DNA from: Crateriforma conspicua
GTDB lineage: Bacteria; Planctomycetota; Planctomycetia; Pirellulales; Pirellulaceae
Direction: 5' to 3'
Length of the DNA: 64,000 nucleotides
Assembly: GCF_007752935.1 (NCBI RefSeq)
Contig: NZ_CP036319.1
Span: forward strand, 1,612,001 to 1,676,000
The translations under genes and the position numbers were made by a program. Positions 50,978 through 58,891 of this stretch are shown here, one piece after another. The number at the start of each line of letters is the position of its first letter. Positions within the stretch are counted from its first letter, which is position 1. The notes beneath the pieces were generated by a model, which was given only the letters and a program-made list of their open reading frames with translations, searched no databases and was not told where the DNA came from.

Positions 50978-51589
50978 TCAGGTGTCGGACTCGGTCTGAT
51001 TCAGACGTTGGTCGACGCATTCACGTAGTTGTTTCTTGGCCCGCTGCATCAGGTTTCGCGCGCCGTGATCGGTGATCCCCAGCGCGTCGCCAATTTCGAT
51101 GCGGCTGGCCTGTTCGGCAAACCGCATCCGCAACGCCATCTGGGCGCGATCGGTCAATTGTTTCAAACACTGCCGCAACGCATCGGTTGCGGCGTCACCG
51201 GTCAAATCCTTTCCGGCCCAGCGTTGCCAGGCTTCATCCAGGACCACCGAATCACCCACCGTTCGCATTCGCCCGGTCTTTCGATGCTGGGAAATCAGCA
51301 AGTTGTAGGCGGTGCGACGCAGATAGCCGGCGGTCGCGGAATCATTGTGTTGAACGAAGTTTTTCCGCCGCAGTACTCGCAGGAATGTGTCCTGCGTCAA
51401 ATCATCCGCCGTGGCTTCGTCACATCCCAGCATGCGCAGGTATCTCCAGACGCCACGCTGGTGGCGTTGGATCAGCTGGGCGGGCGTCAAATTCGCGTCG
51501 TCGGCCGATTCGTCGGACGGGACCTGTGGCGTCACAGGGCGACCATCCGGATCGGTCGACGCGGCGGGCGGGTCATCCGATCCGGGCAT
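50978..51589 (-). CDS. ECF-type RNA polymerase sigma factor
   Basis: This 203-residue sigma-70 relative has region 2 (LIQRHQRGVWRYLRMLGCDEATADDLTQDTFLRVL) with the -10-binding helix and a C-terminal region 4 (MRFAEQASRIEIGDALGITDHGARNLMQRAKKQL). Region 3 is missing, as in ECF sigmas. A Pro/Asp-rich N-terminal extension of about 35 residues precedes it. The next gene begins three bases after its stop and looks like its membrane anti-sigma partner. ATG 51589 follows TTG at 51592. Targets probably include its own operon; no promoter motif was checked. Confidence 0.92.
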   Translation of the reverse strand: MPGSDDPPAASTDPDGRPVTPQVPSDESADDANLTPAQLIQRHQRGVWRYLRMLGCDEATADDLTQDTFLRVLRRKNFVQHNDSATAGYLRRTAYNLLISQHRKTGRMRTVGDSVVLDEAWQRWAGKDLTGDAATDALRQCLKQLTDRAQMALRMRFAEQASRIEIGDALGITDHGARNLMQRAKKQLRECVDQRLNQTESDT

Positions 51590-51717
51590 CAAGCTTTCAC
51601 AGCGGGGCGAAGTCGGTCGTTACCAAGCGGCTTGGGCGAAACAGTTTCCTTCCATCAAGGCCCCGCGACGATCGCCCCCGTGCCCCGTTGGTGGTGCCGC
51701 AGTGACGATCCGCTTCG

Positions 51718-52986
51718 CTAAGCCGTCAGTTCGGTAATCAGTTTACCACCCCCGGCAATCTTCATCGGCCTGCCGTTCTTGCTGGTGAAGGTCTTATCGG
51801 TGGAAATTCCCAAGCCGTGGCAAACGGTCGACATGAGGTCTTCGCTGCTATACGGCTCGGTGTCCACCGCGGTTCCGTCCGCATTCGTTTGCCCGACGGC
51901 GATACCGCCTCGCAGCGAACCGCCCCCGACGACGCAGGACCAGGCCCTGGCAAAGTGGTCGCGTCCGGCGTTTTGATTGATCCGCGGCGTCCGCCCGAAT
52001 TCGCCCATCCACAGGACCACCGTGTCCTGCCACATGCCACGCTGGTTCAGATCTTCGACCAAAGCGCTCATCGCCTGGTCCAACACGGGCAAGCGTTGAT
52101 CGCGCAGGGTCGCATGGATCCCCTGGTGGTTGTCCCAGCCGCCCAAGTCGACCTCCACAAACGGCACACCGGATTCCACCAACCGACGGGCCAGCAAACA
52201 GCCTTGGCCGAAACGGTTGGTCCCATACCGTTCCTTCATCGCCTCGGGTTCGCTGTCGACGTCAAACGCTTTCATCTGATCGCTGGTCATCAACGCGACG
52301 GTTTTGTCCAGCACTTTGGCGTGCTCGCCGGCCGGCGTGTCGCGGGTTCGTCGAATGAATCCGCTTTCGATCAAATCCAACGCGGCGACACGTTGACGCA
52401 AACGCTGGTCGTCCAAACGCATTTCCAGGTTTCGGACGCGACCGTCGCTGGTCACCGAAAACGGCGACCATGCCATGCCCAAAAATCCAGGGCCACCACT
52501 GCTGCCGCCGACCGAAACGAAGGGGGGAATTTCCAGTTCCGGTCTCTGGTGCATCAATTCGTGTGAAATAACGCTGCCGTAAGTCGGGTGTTCAATGTTC
52601 GGGTTGGGAACGAAACCCGTGTGCATGTAATACCGGCCGCGATTGTGGTCCGCTTCGCGAGTGGACATGCTGCGGACGATCGACAGATGTTGCATCTGCT
52701 GGGCGACCTGCGGCAAGTGTTCACAGATCTGCACATCACCGGTCGTGCTGATCGGTTTGAACGGACCGCCCGTCGGTGCGCCGGGTTTCAAGTCCCACAA
52801 GTCGATCGTCGACGGACCGCCCCCCATCCATAACAGGATCGCCGCCTTGCGGTTCTTCCGCAGGCTGTCAGCGTTGGCACCGATCGCGTTTCCCAGCGTC
52901 ATCGCCGAAGCGGCCATGGCGGATGATCCGGCCAAGTGGCTGATGAAGTGCCGCCGTGTCATTCCCGTCGGAGTGGTGAAGAACAT
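51718..52986 (-). CDS. DUF1501-family exported protein
   Basis: DUF1501 proteins are abundant in planctomycetes and belong to the alkaline-phosphatase/sulfatase-like fold. The N-terminus TRRHFISHLAGSSAMAASAM looks like a twin-arginine signal. The middle has LLWMGGGPSTIDLWDLKPG (a metal-type motif), DHNRGRYYMHTGF, WDNHQGIH and WMGEFGRTPRINQNAGRDHF. Length 422 aa fits. It lies between the PSCyt2/PSD1 gene and the sigma factor on the same strand; such pairs with DUF1549 proteins are the rule in this phylum. Biochemical activity is unknown. Confidence 0.9.
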   Translation of the reverse strand: MFFTTPTGMTRRHFISHLAGSSAMAASAMTLGNAIGANADSLRKNRKAAILLWMGGGPSTIDLWDLKPGAPTGGPFKPISTTGDVQICEHLPQVAQQMQHLSIVRSMSTREADHNRGRYYMHTGFVPNPNIEHPTYGSVISHELMHQRPELEIPPFVSVGGSSGGPGFLGMAWSPFSVTSDGRVRNLEMRLDDQRLRQRVAALDLIESGFIRRTRDTPAGEHAKVLDKTVALMTSDQMKAFDVDSEPEAMKERYGTNRFGQGCLLARRLVESGVPFVEVDLGGWDNHQGIHATLRDQRLPVLDQAMSALVEDLNQRGMWQDTVVLWMGEFGRTPRINQNAGRDHFARAWSCVVGGGSLRGGIAVGQTNADGTAVDTEPYSSEDLMSTVCHGLGISTDKTFTSKNGRPMKIAGGGKLITELTA

Positions 52987-53043
52987 GGTCCGTTTCCCAA
53001 AAGAAGAAAAGTCAAGCGTTGCTTTGGCGTGCGGGCGTGGTCG

Positions 53044-54768
53044 TCAATGTTGCATGATGAATTCGTTGCTGTTCAAAATCGCCCACCACATGTCGCCCAG
53101 CATTTCTTTCTGGTCGCCGCCCCGGGCCGCCATCAGCTTGCCCGCGATGCGAATCTCCGGTGCAGTCGGCTGTCGTGCCAGACCCGCCAAGAATAGGCGC
53201 CTTACCGATTCACGCGGTGACTTCGATGTGCGGGCCAGCCGATCCAGAAATCCACCCGTCTCGGTCTTGGTAGCTCGCCGCGTTAATTCGCCGTTGAACA
53301 ACATCAACGCCTGCGGGATCGATCCGTTGAACGTCGTCGCTTCATCGCCTTCGTCGGTACCGAAAGCGACGACAAACTGCTGCAGCCAACGCCGTCGTTG
53401 TTGTTCCTGTTCCTCGTAGCTGCCCTCGGGCGTTGCACCGGTCGCCGTCAACAGTGATTGATACAGTTGCTCGGCGGACATTTGACGCAGATAGAAACGC
53501 GAAAACTTGGGCGTTTCGCCGACCGACGGATCGTCCAGTTCGTTGGTCGCGTTCTTGGTGGCCGACAATCGATAGGGCCGACTGAGTGTGATCCAAGCTT
53601 GCAGCTTTTTCAGGTCGTAACTGCTTCGGCGAAATTCCGCAGCCAGTTCGTCCAGCAATTCCGGATGCGTCGGCGGGTTATGGGGACCCAGGTCATCGAT
53701 CGGTCGAGTGAACCCATATCCCAGGAAATGCGCCCACATCCGATTGACGATCATCTTGTCCAGAAATTCGCTTTGCAGCATCAGCCGCGCCAGTTCCTGC
53801 CGTCGATTCACGTCGCTGACGAATCCGCTGACGTCCACCTCGGTCCCGTCGGTGAACACCGGATACGCGACCTTGGTCAGGCCGTTTCGCAATTCATAAA
53901 ACACCAACGCATCATCCGGATCCCCCGCTTCGCCGGCGAAGTCTTGATCGATCAATTCCGCGTGATCGATGTCGCGGGTTCCCGACTGGAAACGCCGCAA
54001 GGCTCGCGTTTGGCGAAAGAAGGAATTGAATTCCCAGAACTTCTGTTGTTTCCACTGATTAAACGGGTGATTGTGGCACTGCGTGCACTGGACTTGTTGG
54101 CCCAGGAAGATGCGGGACGTGCTGCTGGTCGCCAGCGTGCCCTTTTCGGCGTTGACTTTGTCGACCAGAAAGTTCACCGCGCCGTTGAAGTTCTCGGTGC
54201 CGGGCTTGGTCGACCCGGTCGCGGTGATCATGTCGTACACGATCTTGTCGTAGGTCCGATTTCCTGCGAACGAATCACGCAGGTACTTTTGCATGCCGCT
54301 GCGGTCGGTCAACGATCGGCGGTCCATGCCGCCACTACGTCCGATCAGCAGATTGGTCCAAATGCCTGCCCAATGATTGGCGTACTCCGCGGTGTACCGT
54401 TCGTCGTGCAACAATCGCTGGACCAGCGCGACGTCTTTCTGTGACGATCGATCGTCGGTGAAGGATTCCAGTTCGTCGACCGAAGGGATCCGACCGATCA
54501 AATCCAGAAAAACGCGTCGGCACCAAGTCGCGTCATCCGTCTCGGCCGACGGACGCATTTCCCAATCGGTCCACACCGATTCGATGCGGGCGTCGATCCT
54601 GTCACACATCTCCGGCCGCTGGACGGAATCGGCGTCATCGGCCCGGGCGATCTGCACGTCAACGGTGGCGACAACGAACCAAGCCAAACAGATCGACGAC
54701 GCCGTCAAAACGCGACGTCCGCCCGACGCGGATGGATGTGAAAACGGTGATGAAGGCAATCGAATCAT
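53044..54768 (-). CDS. Exported PSCyt2/PSD1 (DUF1549/DUF1553) protein
   Basis: From ATG 54768 (574 aa) the protein starts with a signal peptide (LTASSICLAWFVVATVDVQIARA). The DUF1549 part spans about residues 55-260 (VFLDLIGRIPSVDELESF, YANHWAGIWTNLLIG) and holds a haem-like CTQCHNHPF motif. DUF1553 follows (MIVNRMWAHFLGYGFTRP, LLDELAAEFR, SAEQLYQSLL). Such proteins occur next to DUF1501 genes as here. The CxxCH site suggests cytochrome c, but the catalytic role is unknown. It is the first gene of the probable operon that ends with the anti-sigma-like gene. Confidence 0.9.
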   Translation of the reverse strand: MIRLPSSPFSHPSASGGRRVLTASSICLAWFVVATVDVQIARADDADSVQRPEMCDRIDARIESVWTDWEMRPSAETDDATWCRRVFLDLIGRIPSVDELESFTDDRSSQKDVALVQRLLHDERYTAEYANHWAGIWTNLLIGRSGGMDRRSLTDRSGMQKYLRDSFAGNRTYDKIVYDMITATGSTKPGTENFNGAVNFLVDKVNAEKGTLATSSTSRIFLGQQVQCTQCHNHPFNQWKQQKFWEFNSFFRQTRALRRFQSGTRDIDHAELIDQDFAGEAGDPDDALVFYELRNGLTKVAYPVFTDGTEVDVSGFVSDVNRRQELARLMLQSEFLDKMIVNRMWAHFLGYGFTRPIDDLGPHNPPTHPELLDELAAEFRRSSYDLKKLQAWITLSRPYRLSATKNATNELDDPSVGETPKFSRFYLRQMSAEQLYQSLLTATGATPEGSYEEQEQQRRRWLQQFVVAFGTDEGDEATTFNGSIPQALMLFNGELTRRATKTETGGFLDRLARTSKSPRESVRRLFLAGLARQPTAPEIRIAGKLMAARGGDQKEMLGDMWWAILNSNEFIMQH

Positions 54769-55120
54769 CGGCGGCGAAACCCTCGGCAACGTCCACCAAG
54801 GCATCCCCACGACGGTGCATCGCGTTTGGCCCCAGAAGAGTCACCCCGAAAAGTCAAAGGTGCGGCGGCTTGTCACAGTTCAAACGCCGATCCGCGGCGA
54901 AAGTACCCGCGGCGGTCGAATCGGTCCGAATCGAACCGACGAAACCAACAGCGGTGTTGAACCGTGCGATGCAGTGTATTCGGTCTGCAAACGCGATCGT
55001 GGCCGCGACCGATCAAATCCGGTACCAAGCAATGCCGTCGGCCAGTGAATTCCCACCCCAGGGAACGGATTTAACGGTTCCAGGGGATTTTCGGCCCGTC
55101 GGTGCCGGGCCGGGTCCGGG
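54769..55120. other. intergenic region upstream of the sigma-factor operon
   Basis: About 350 bases between the PSCyt2/PSD1 gene and the histidine-phosphatase-like gene, both on the minus strand. The promoter of the operon should be here. No clear -35/-10, operator or terminator was seen. Confidence 0.4.
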
Positions 55121-55711
55121 TCACGCGGTGGTGGTTTCGATCAGCGTCCAGTCGGCGGCCCGCGTTTCGGCCTGCCATAGATTGCTCAGCTGTTCGCCGC
55201 GCAGACAGCTTTCGACCAACGTCGCCAGGGGATCGGGGACGATCATTGCGATCACGCAGCCCCCGGGACGGCGGAGGAGCTTGCGAATGCCTTTGCGAAC
55301 GCGTTCCTTGGCCATCGAGATGGGTTCGCCTTCGGGGGGACAAAAATCGTCGGGCGATTCTTGACCGGCGCGATAGACCCGCGGTTGGTTGCGGCGGACT
55401 TCCTCGATCAACTTCCCGTGCCACAAGCCGTGGTCGATGTTACGCAAGCACTCGATCGTCTTGACCCGCACGTCGCGACCTTCGGCCAACCGCTTCGCCG
55501 TCTGTTGCGCCGACCGGCAGGGCGATGCATAGATCACACCGACGTTCAGGTTGGACAGTTCGGACGCCATCGACGCGACTTCGCGCTTGCCAGACTTGCT
55601 AAGCGGAATGTCCAGGCTGCCTTTGATGCGACCCTGTTCATCGAACTCGGTGGAACCGGGGCGAATCAACAGGACTTCGGCCCGCTGTGGGGCGCGTGAC
55701 AACAACATCAT
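55121..55711 (-). CDS. Histidine-phosphatase-fold protein lacking catalytic histidines
   Basis: The 196-residue fold is that of the phosphoglycerate-mutase/histidine-phosphatase family: LLIRPGSTEFDEQGRIKG, PLSKSGKREV, YASPCRSAQQTAKRL and LWHGK. But the catalytic RHG is RPG (residues 17-19, codon CCC for Pro) and the second-His motif is IVPDPL (157-162). Both histidines needed for phosphoryl transfer are gone, while the binding Arg residues remain. It is probably a binding or regulatory pseudoenzyme. Its ATG overlaps the rpe stop as ATGA, so it is translationally coupled to rpe. Confidence 0.88.
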   Translation of the reverse strand: MMLLSRAPQRAEVLLIRPGSTEFDEQGRIKGSLDIPLSKSGKREVASMASELSNLNVGVIYASPCRSAQQTAKRLAEGRDVRVKTIECLRNIDHGLWHGKLIEEVRRNQPRVYRAGQESPDDFCPPEGEPISMAKERVRKGIRKLLRRPGGCVIAMIVPDPLATLVESCLRGEQLSNLWQAETRAADWTLIETTTA

Positions 55712-56457
55712 CGTGTGGCCTCCTGTCCTGGGCTGATGTTTGCACCGGACGGGTTTGCCGAAGCGATCTGGTCATTCAGTTCGTCGATCGCTTTGCCGTA
55801 GTCGTCGCTTTTCAAAATCGCCGATCCGACGACGAAGCAATCACAACCTGCCGCACGAACGTCGGCAATGTTCGACGCTTTGATGCCACCGTCGGCTTCC
55901 AGCAACAAATCCGGGTATTGATTGCGAAGCGAACGAAGACGTTCCAACGCGATCGGGTTGAAGGCTTGTCCGCCAAAGCCGGCTTGGACGCTCATGATCA
56001 AAACCATGTCGACGTGGTCCAAACATGGTTCCAATTGGTCCATCGACGCGTCCGGGTTGATCGCGACCCCGACCGCGACGCCAAGGTCGGCAATCGACTG
56101 GGCCGCGGCCGCCGGATCGTCGACCGCTTCGACATGAAAGGTCAGCATGTCGGCGCCCGCATCGACCATCGGTCCGGCGTAACGCAGCGGATCGCTGATC
56201 ATCAAATGCACGTCCAGTGGCAAATCGGTGTGGCGTCGCAACCCTTCGACGATCGGCATGCCGAACGTCAGGTTGGGCACAAAGTGACCGTCCATCACGT
56301 CCAGGTGAAGCGCCCGGGCACCGGCATCGGTCAGTCGCTGGAGTTCACCGCCCAGATCTCCGAAATCCGCGTTCAGAACGCTCGGCAACACCATCGGCGT
56401 TGACTCGCGAAACACGCGGATTCGTTCAGATCGATTGCGGTTGGCGTCAGAAGACAT
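55708..56457 (-). CDS. rpe: Ribulose-phosphate 3-epimerase
   Basis: This TIM-barrel enzyme interconverts ribulose 5-phosphate and xylulose 5-phosphate. From ATG 56457 it is 249 aa. Metal and catalytic residues are seen in VLPSVLNADFGDLG, HLDVMDGHFVPNLTFG, DVHLMI, TFHVEA, MSVQAGFGGQAF and LEADGGI. About 20 extra residues precede the family start. The frame is open upstream to 56565 but without family resemblance. It is followed by, and coupled to, the pseudo-phosphatase gene. Confidence 0.95.
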   Translation of the reverse strand: MSSDANRNRSERIRVFRESTPMVLPSVLNADFGDLGGELQRLTDAGARALHLDVMDGHFVPNLTFGMPIVEGLRRHTDLPLDVHLMISDPLRYAGPMVDAGADMLTFHVEAVDDPAAAAQSIADLGVAVGVAINPDASMDQLEPCLDHVDMVLIMSVQAGFGGQAFNPIALERLRSLRNQYPDLLLEADGGIKASNIADVRAAGCDCFVVGSAILKSDDYGKAIDELNDQIASANPSGANISPGQEATR

Positions 56458-57002
56458 GCAGTCTCTCGCGTCGAGTTCACAAAGCCACCTTCGCCGACCA
56501 TCGGCCCGGCGGTTATGCCGCCGGGCACCGGACGAAAAAGATGACGCCAAGCCCGCATCCCCCATGCCATGGTGTCAGTCGGCTGACTGGCGTCCAAGGC
56601 GTTTTCGCAAACCCCGTTCCAAGATCCCGTCGTTCGATCGGCGGTGTCGATGGTGTGTGGTCGCAAATGGCGTTCACGGGCCAAGTGGCGGAACAGACTG
56701 CAGAGAAGCCGGCCGGGTGTCAATCGGCGAATTCCCTGATCCCCGGCTGAAGCCTCCCCCGAAATGGCCGCCGAGTCCGTGAAACTCGGCGATTCTTCAT
56801 TTGGGAATCTGGCCTAAAGGTTGCGATTTTTCCGTAAAATCCGATTTTCGTGGGTGCGGTTTTTGGGCACCAACCTCGCGTTGGGCCAATTCGATGCAAA
56901 ACAGCCGTCCGCCATCGGGGGATCCGACACTGGTGGGCTCGGTTCCCACTCAATCGAGAAACGGTCGGCCATCGCCACGGCCGAACCGGCTCACGCCCGA
57001 CA
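56458..57002. other. long intergenic region between the sulfatase gene and rpe
   Basis: About 545 bases with no supported gene. A perfect eight-pair hairpin lies at 56769-56791 (CGCCGAGT and ACTCGGCG around seven bases) with weak T content after it on the plus strand, so its role as terminator is doubtful. The rpe promoter should lie near 56460-56560. Confidence 0.4.
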
Positions 57003-58595
57003 TCAAGGCCTGCGCGGCGGCTCGCTGCGGTGAAAATAATCGTCGTGAAATTCGGCCGCGTCCGTCTTGTCGGGATGACGCCATGGGAAACGTGGTCCCC
57101 GGTCTTCCAGCAATGGAACTTCCATCCCGTCGGTCTGTTCCAGCATTTCCCAAAGGCGTCGGTTCATTTTCGCGACGCGGTTCTGGTGCTCCGGTGCATC
57201 AATTAGGTTGACCAGTTCGTCAGGGTCCGTTTGCAAGTCATACAGTTCATCCTTGTCCCACAGTCCATGACAGCGGATGTATTTGTATCGGCCGCCAAGA
57301 ACCGCATGCAGTGTGGGTGTGTGAGGATAGTTGCGTTCCCAATAGTACTCGTACAACAACGTCCGGTCGGCCAAAGGCGAAGCGTCCGCTTGGCACAACG
57401 GTTTCCAGAAACTGGTTCCGTCGATCGAGGTCATTGGTTTCGATTCGGTCGCTTCCAAAATCGTCGGCGCGATATCAATGCCCGCGACCAACCCGTCAAA
57501 CTCTTTGCCCGCCGGCACACGTCCCGGTGCATGGAACAACAGAGGAACCTTCGCCGACGCTTCGTACGCGGTGCGTTTGTCGATCAGGCCGTGGTCGCCG
57601 AATTGAAATCCGTTGTCGCCCATGTAAATCACCAGGGTGTTGTCTGCCGCGTCGATGGAACGCAAACATTGCATCAAACGTCCGACGCCATCGTCCACCG
57701 CCAATAGTGATTCACAGTACCGCCGGTAGTAGACCGCGGGATCAAAATCGGCCAGGTTGTATCCGAAGTCCGCGCCGTGCCGGCTGTTGCGTTGATTCCG
57801 CACCCACATCGGAATCGCGCCCCGGTGCAACGTTTCGTCACTGGGGATGGTGATCGGCAAGGGTTGGTCGTCGTACCGCCCGCGGTGACGATCCGCCGGC
57901 ACAAAGTCCGCATGGACCGCTTTGTGACTGACATACAGAAAGAACGGCCGGTCCGGGTCCAGTTGGTTCAGCCAGTCTTCTGCGTAGTCGGTCAGTTCGT
58001 CCGTGATGTAACCGTTTTGCTTCACACGTTGGCCGTTGATGTTCAGACCGTCATAGGTCGTCTGAGGCACTTCTCGTGTCGTGCCGTGACCGTCCGGCCA
58101 GTAAGTCCCCTGCCCTTTGAATGAAATCCAATGATCAAATCCACGTTGGGGCTGGTCGTCGTCGCCACCCATGTGCCATTTGCCGATGAAGGCGGTTTGG
58201 TACCCGGCGGCTTGAAGGTCCTGGGGAAAGAAACTCAGATTTGGATCGACTTCGTGATAGTTATCGATCACGTGGTGGTTGTGGGCGTACTGGCCGGTCA
58301 AAATCGAAGCGCGACTGGGCGAACAAAGCGACGTGGTGACGTACGCCGACGTCAATCGAGTCCCCGAATCGGCCAGGGCGTCCAAATGGGGCGTTTCCAA
58401 AAACGGATGACCGGCCGCGCCCAGACAATCGAAGCGGTGGTCGTCGCACAGGATGAACACCACATTCAACCGATTCGGCTGCGATTCGGTGGCCGGTTGT
58501 GCGTCAAGTGGGCGGGCCGCTGCGGCAAGGAAACAACAAAACAGGATCACCGGCGCAGGGCCGCGGGCGGGACGTCTGGAACGGGAAAACGGCAT
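57003..58595 (-). CDS. Exported sulfatase
   Basis: This 530-residue enzyme would hydrolyse sulfate esters, probably of a sulfated polysaccharide. A hydrophobic segment (PVILFCCFLAAAARPLDA) is the signal peptide. The active-site motif is CSPSRASIL with Cys91 to be turned into formylglycine. NVVFILCDDHRFD (Asp51-Asp52) gives metal ligands, and GKWHMGGD and YMGDNGFQFGDHG complete the site. ATG 58595 is preferred; the longer frame from 58925 adds 110 residues unlike the family. No sulfatase-maturating enzyme gene is adjacent. Confidence 0.92.
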   Translation of the reverse strand: MPFSRSRRPARGPAPVILFCCFLAAAARPLDAQPATESQPNRLNVVFILCDDHRFDCLGAAGHPFLETPHLDALADSGTRLTSAYVTTSLCSPSRASILTGQYAHNHHVIDNYHEVDPNLSFFPQDLQAAGYQTAFIGKWHMGGDDDQPQRGFDHWISFKGQGTYWPDGHGTTREVPQTTYDGLNINGQRVKQNGYITDELTDYAEDWLNQLDPDRPFFLYVSHKAVHADFVPADRHRGRYDDQPLPITIPSDETLHRGAIPMWVRNQRNSRHGADFGYNLADFDPAVYYRRYCESLLAVDDGVGRLMQCLRSIDAADNTLVIYMGDNGFQFGDHGLIDKRTAYEASAKVPLLFHAPGRVPAGKEFDGLVAGIDIAPTILEATESKPMTSIDGTSFWKPLCQADASPLADRTLLYEYYWERNYPHTPTLHAVLGGRYKYIRCHGLWDKDELYDLQTDPDELVNLIDAPEHQNRVAKMNRRLWEMLEQTDGMEVPLLEDRGPRFPWRHPDKTDAAEFHDDYFHRSEPPRRP

Positions 58596-58891
58596 GTCGG
58601 AAGGACTCGGCAACGCGTGTTCAAGGAGGGGGGGACGCAAGAAGGCATGCCATCTTAGGCCAACCGTCGCCGATTCGCTGTTTACCCGAAGACAGAAGTT
58701 CAGATACGCTGCGACCGTTTGTGATGGCCTGAAGCCCGCCGGCAGCCCCAGGCCGCTTTCACGGAAGCCCGCCGGAGAACCGACCTGCGCGATGGATGAA
58801 CGGACAAGGATGTCTTCGCCGATCGCATTCGGCCAACCAACCGAATTGCAACGCCTGTACTGATCACACCCGACGACCCGAGTCGTCTGGG

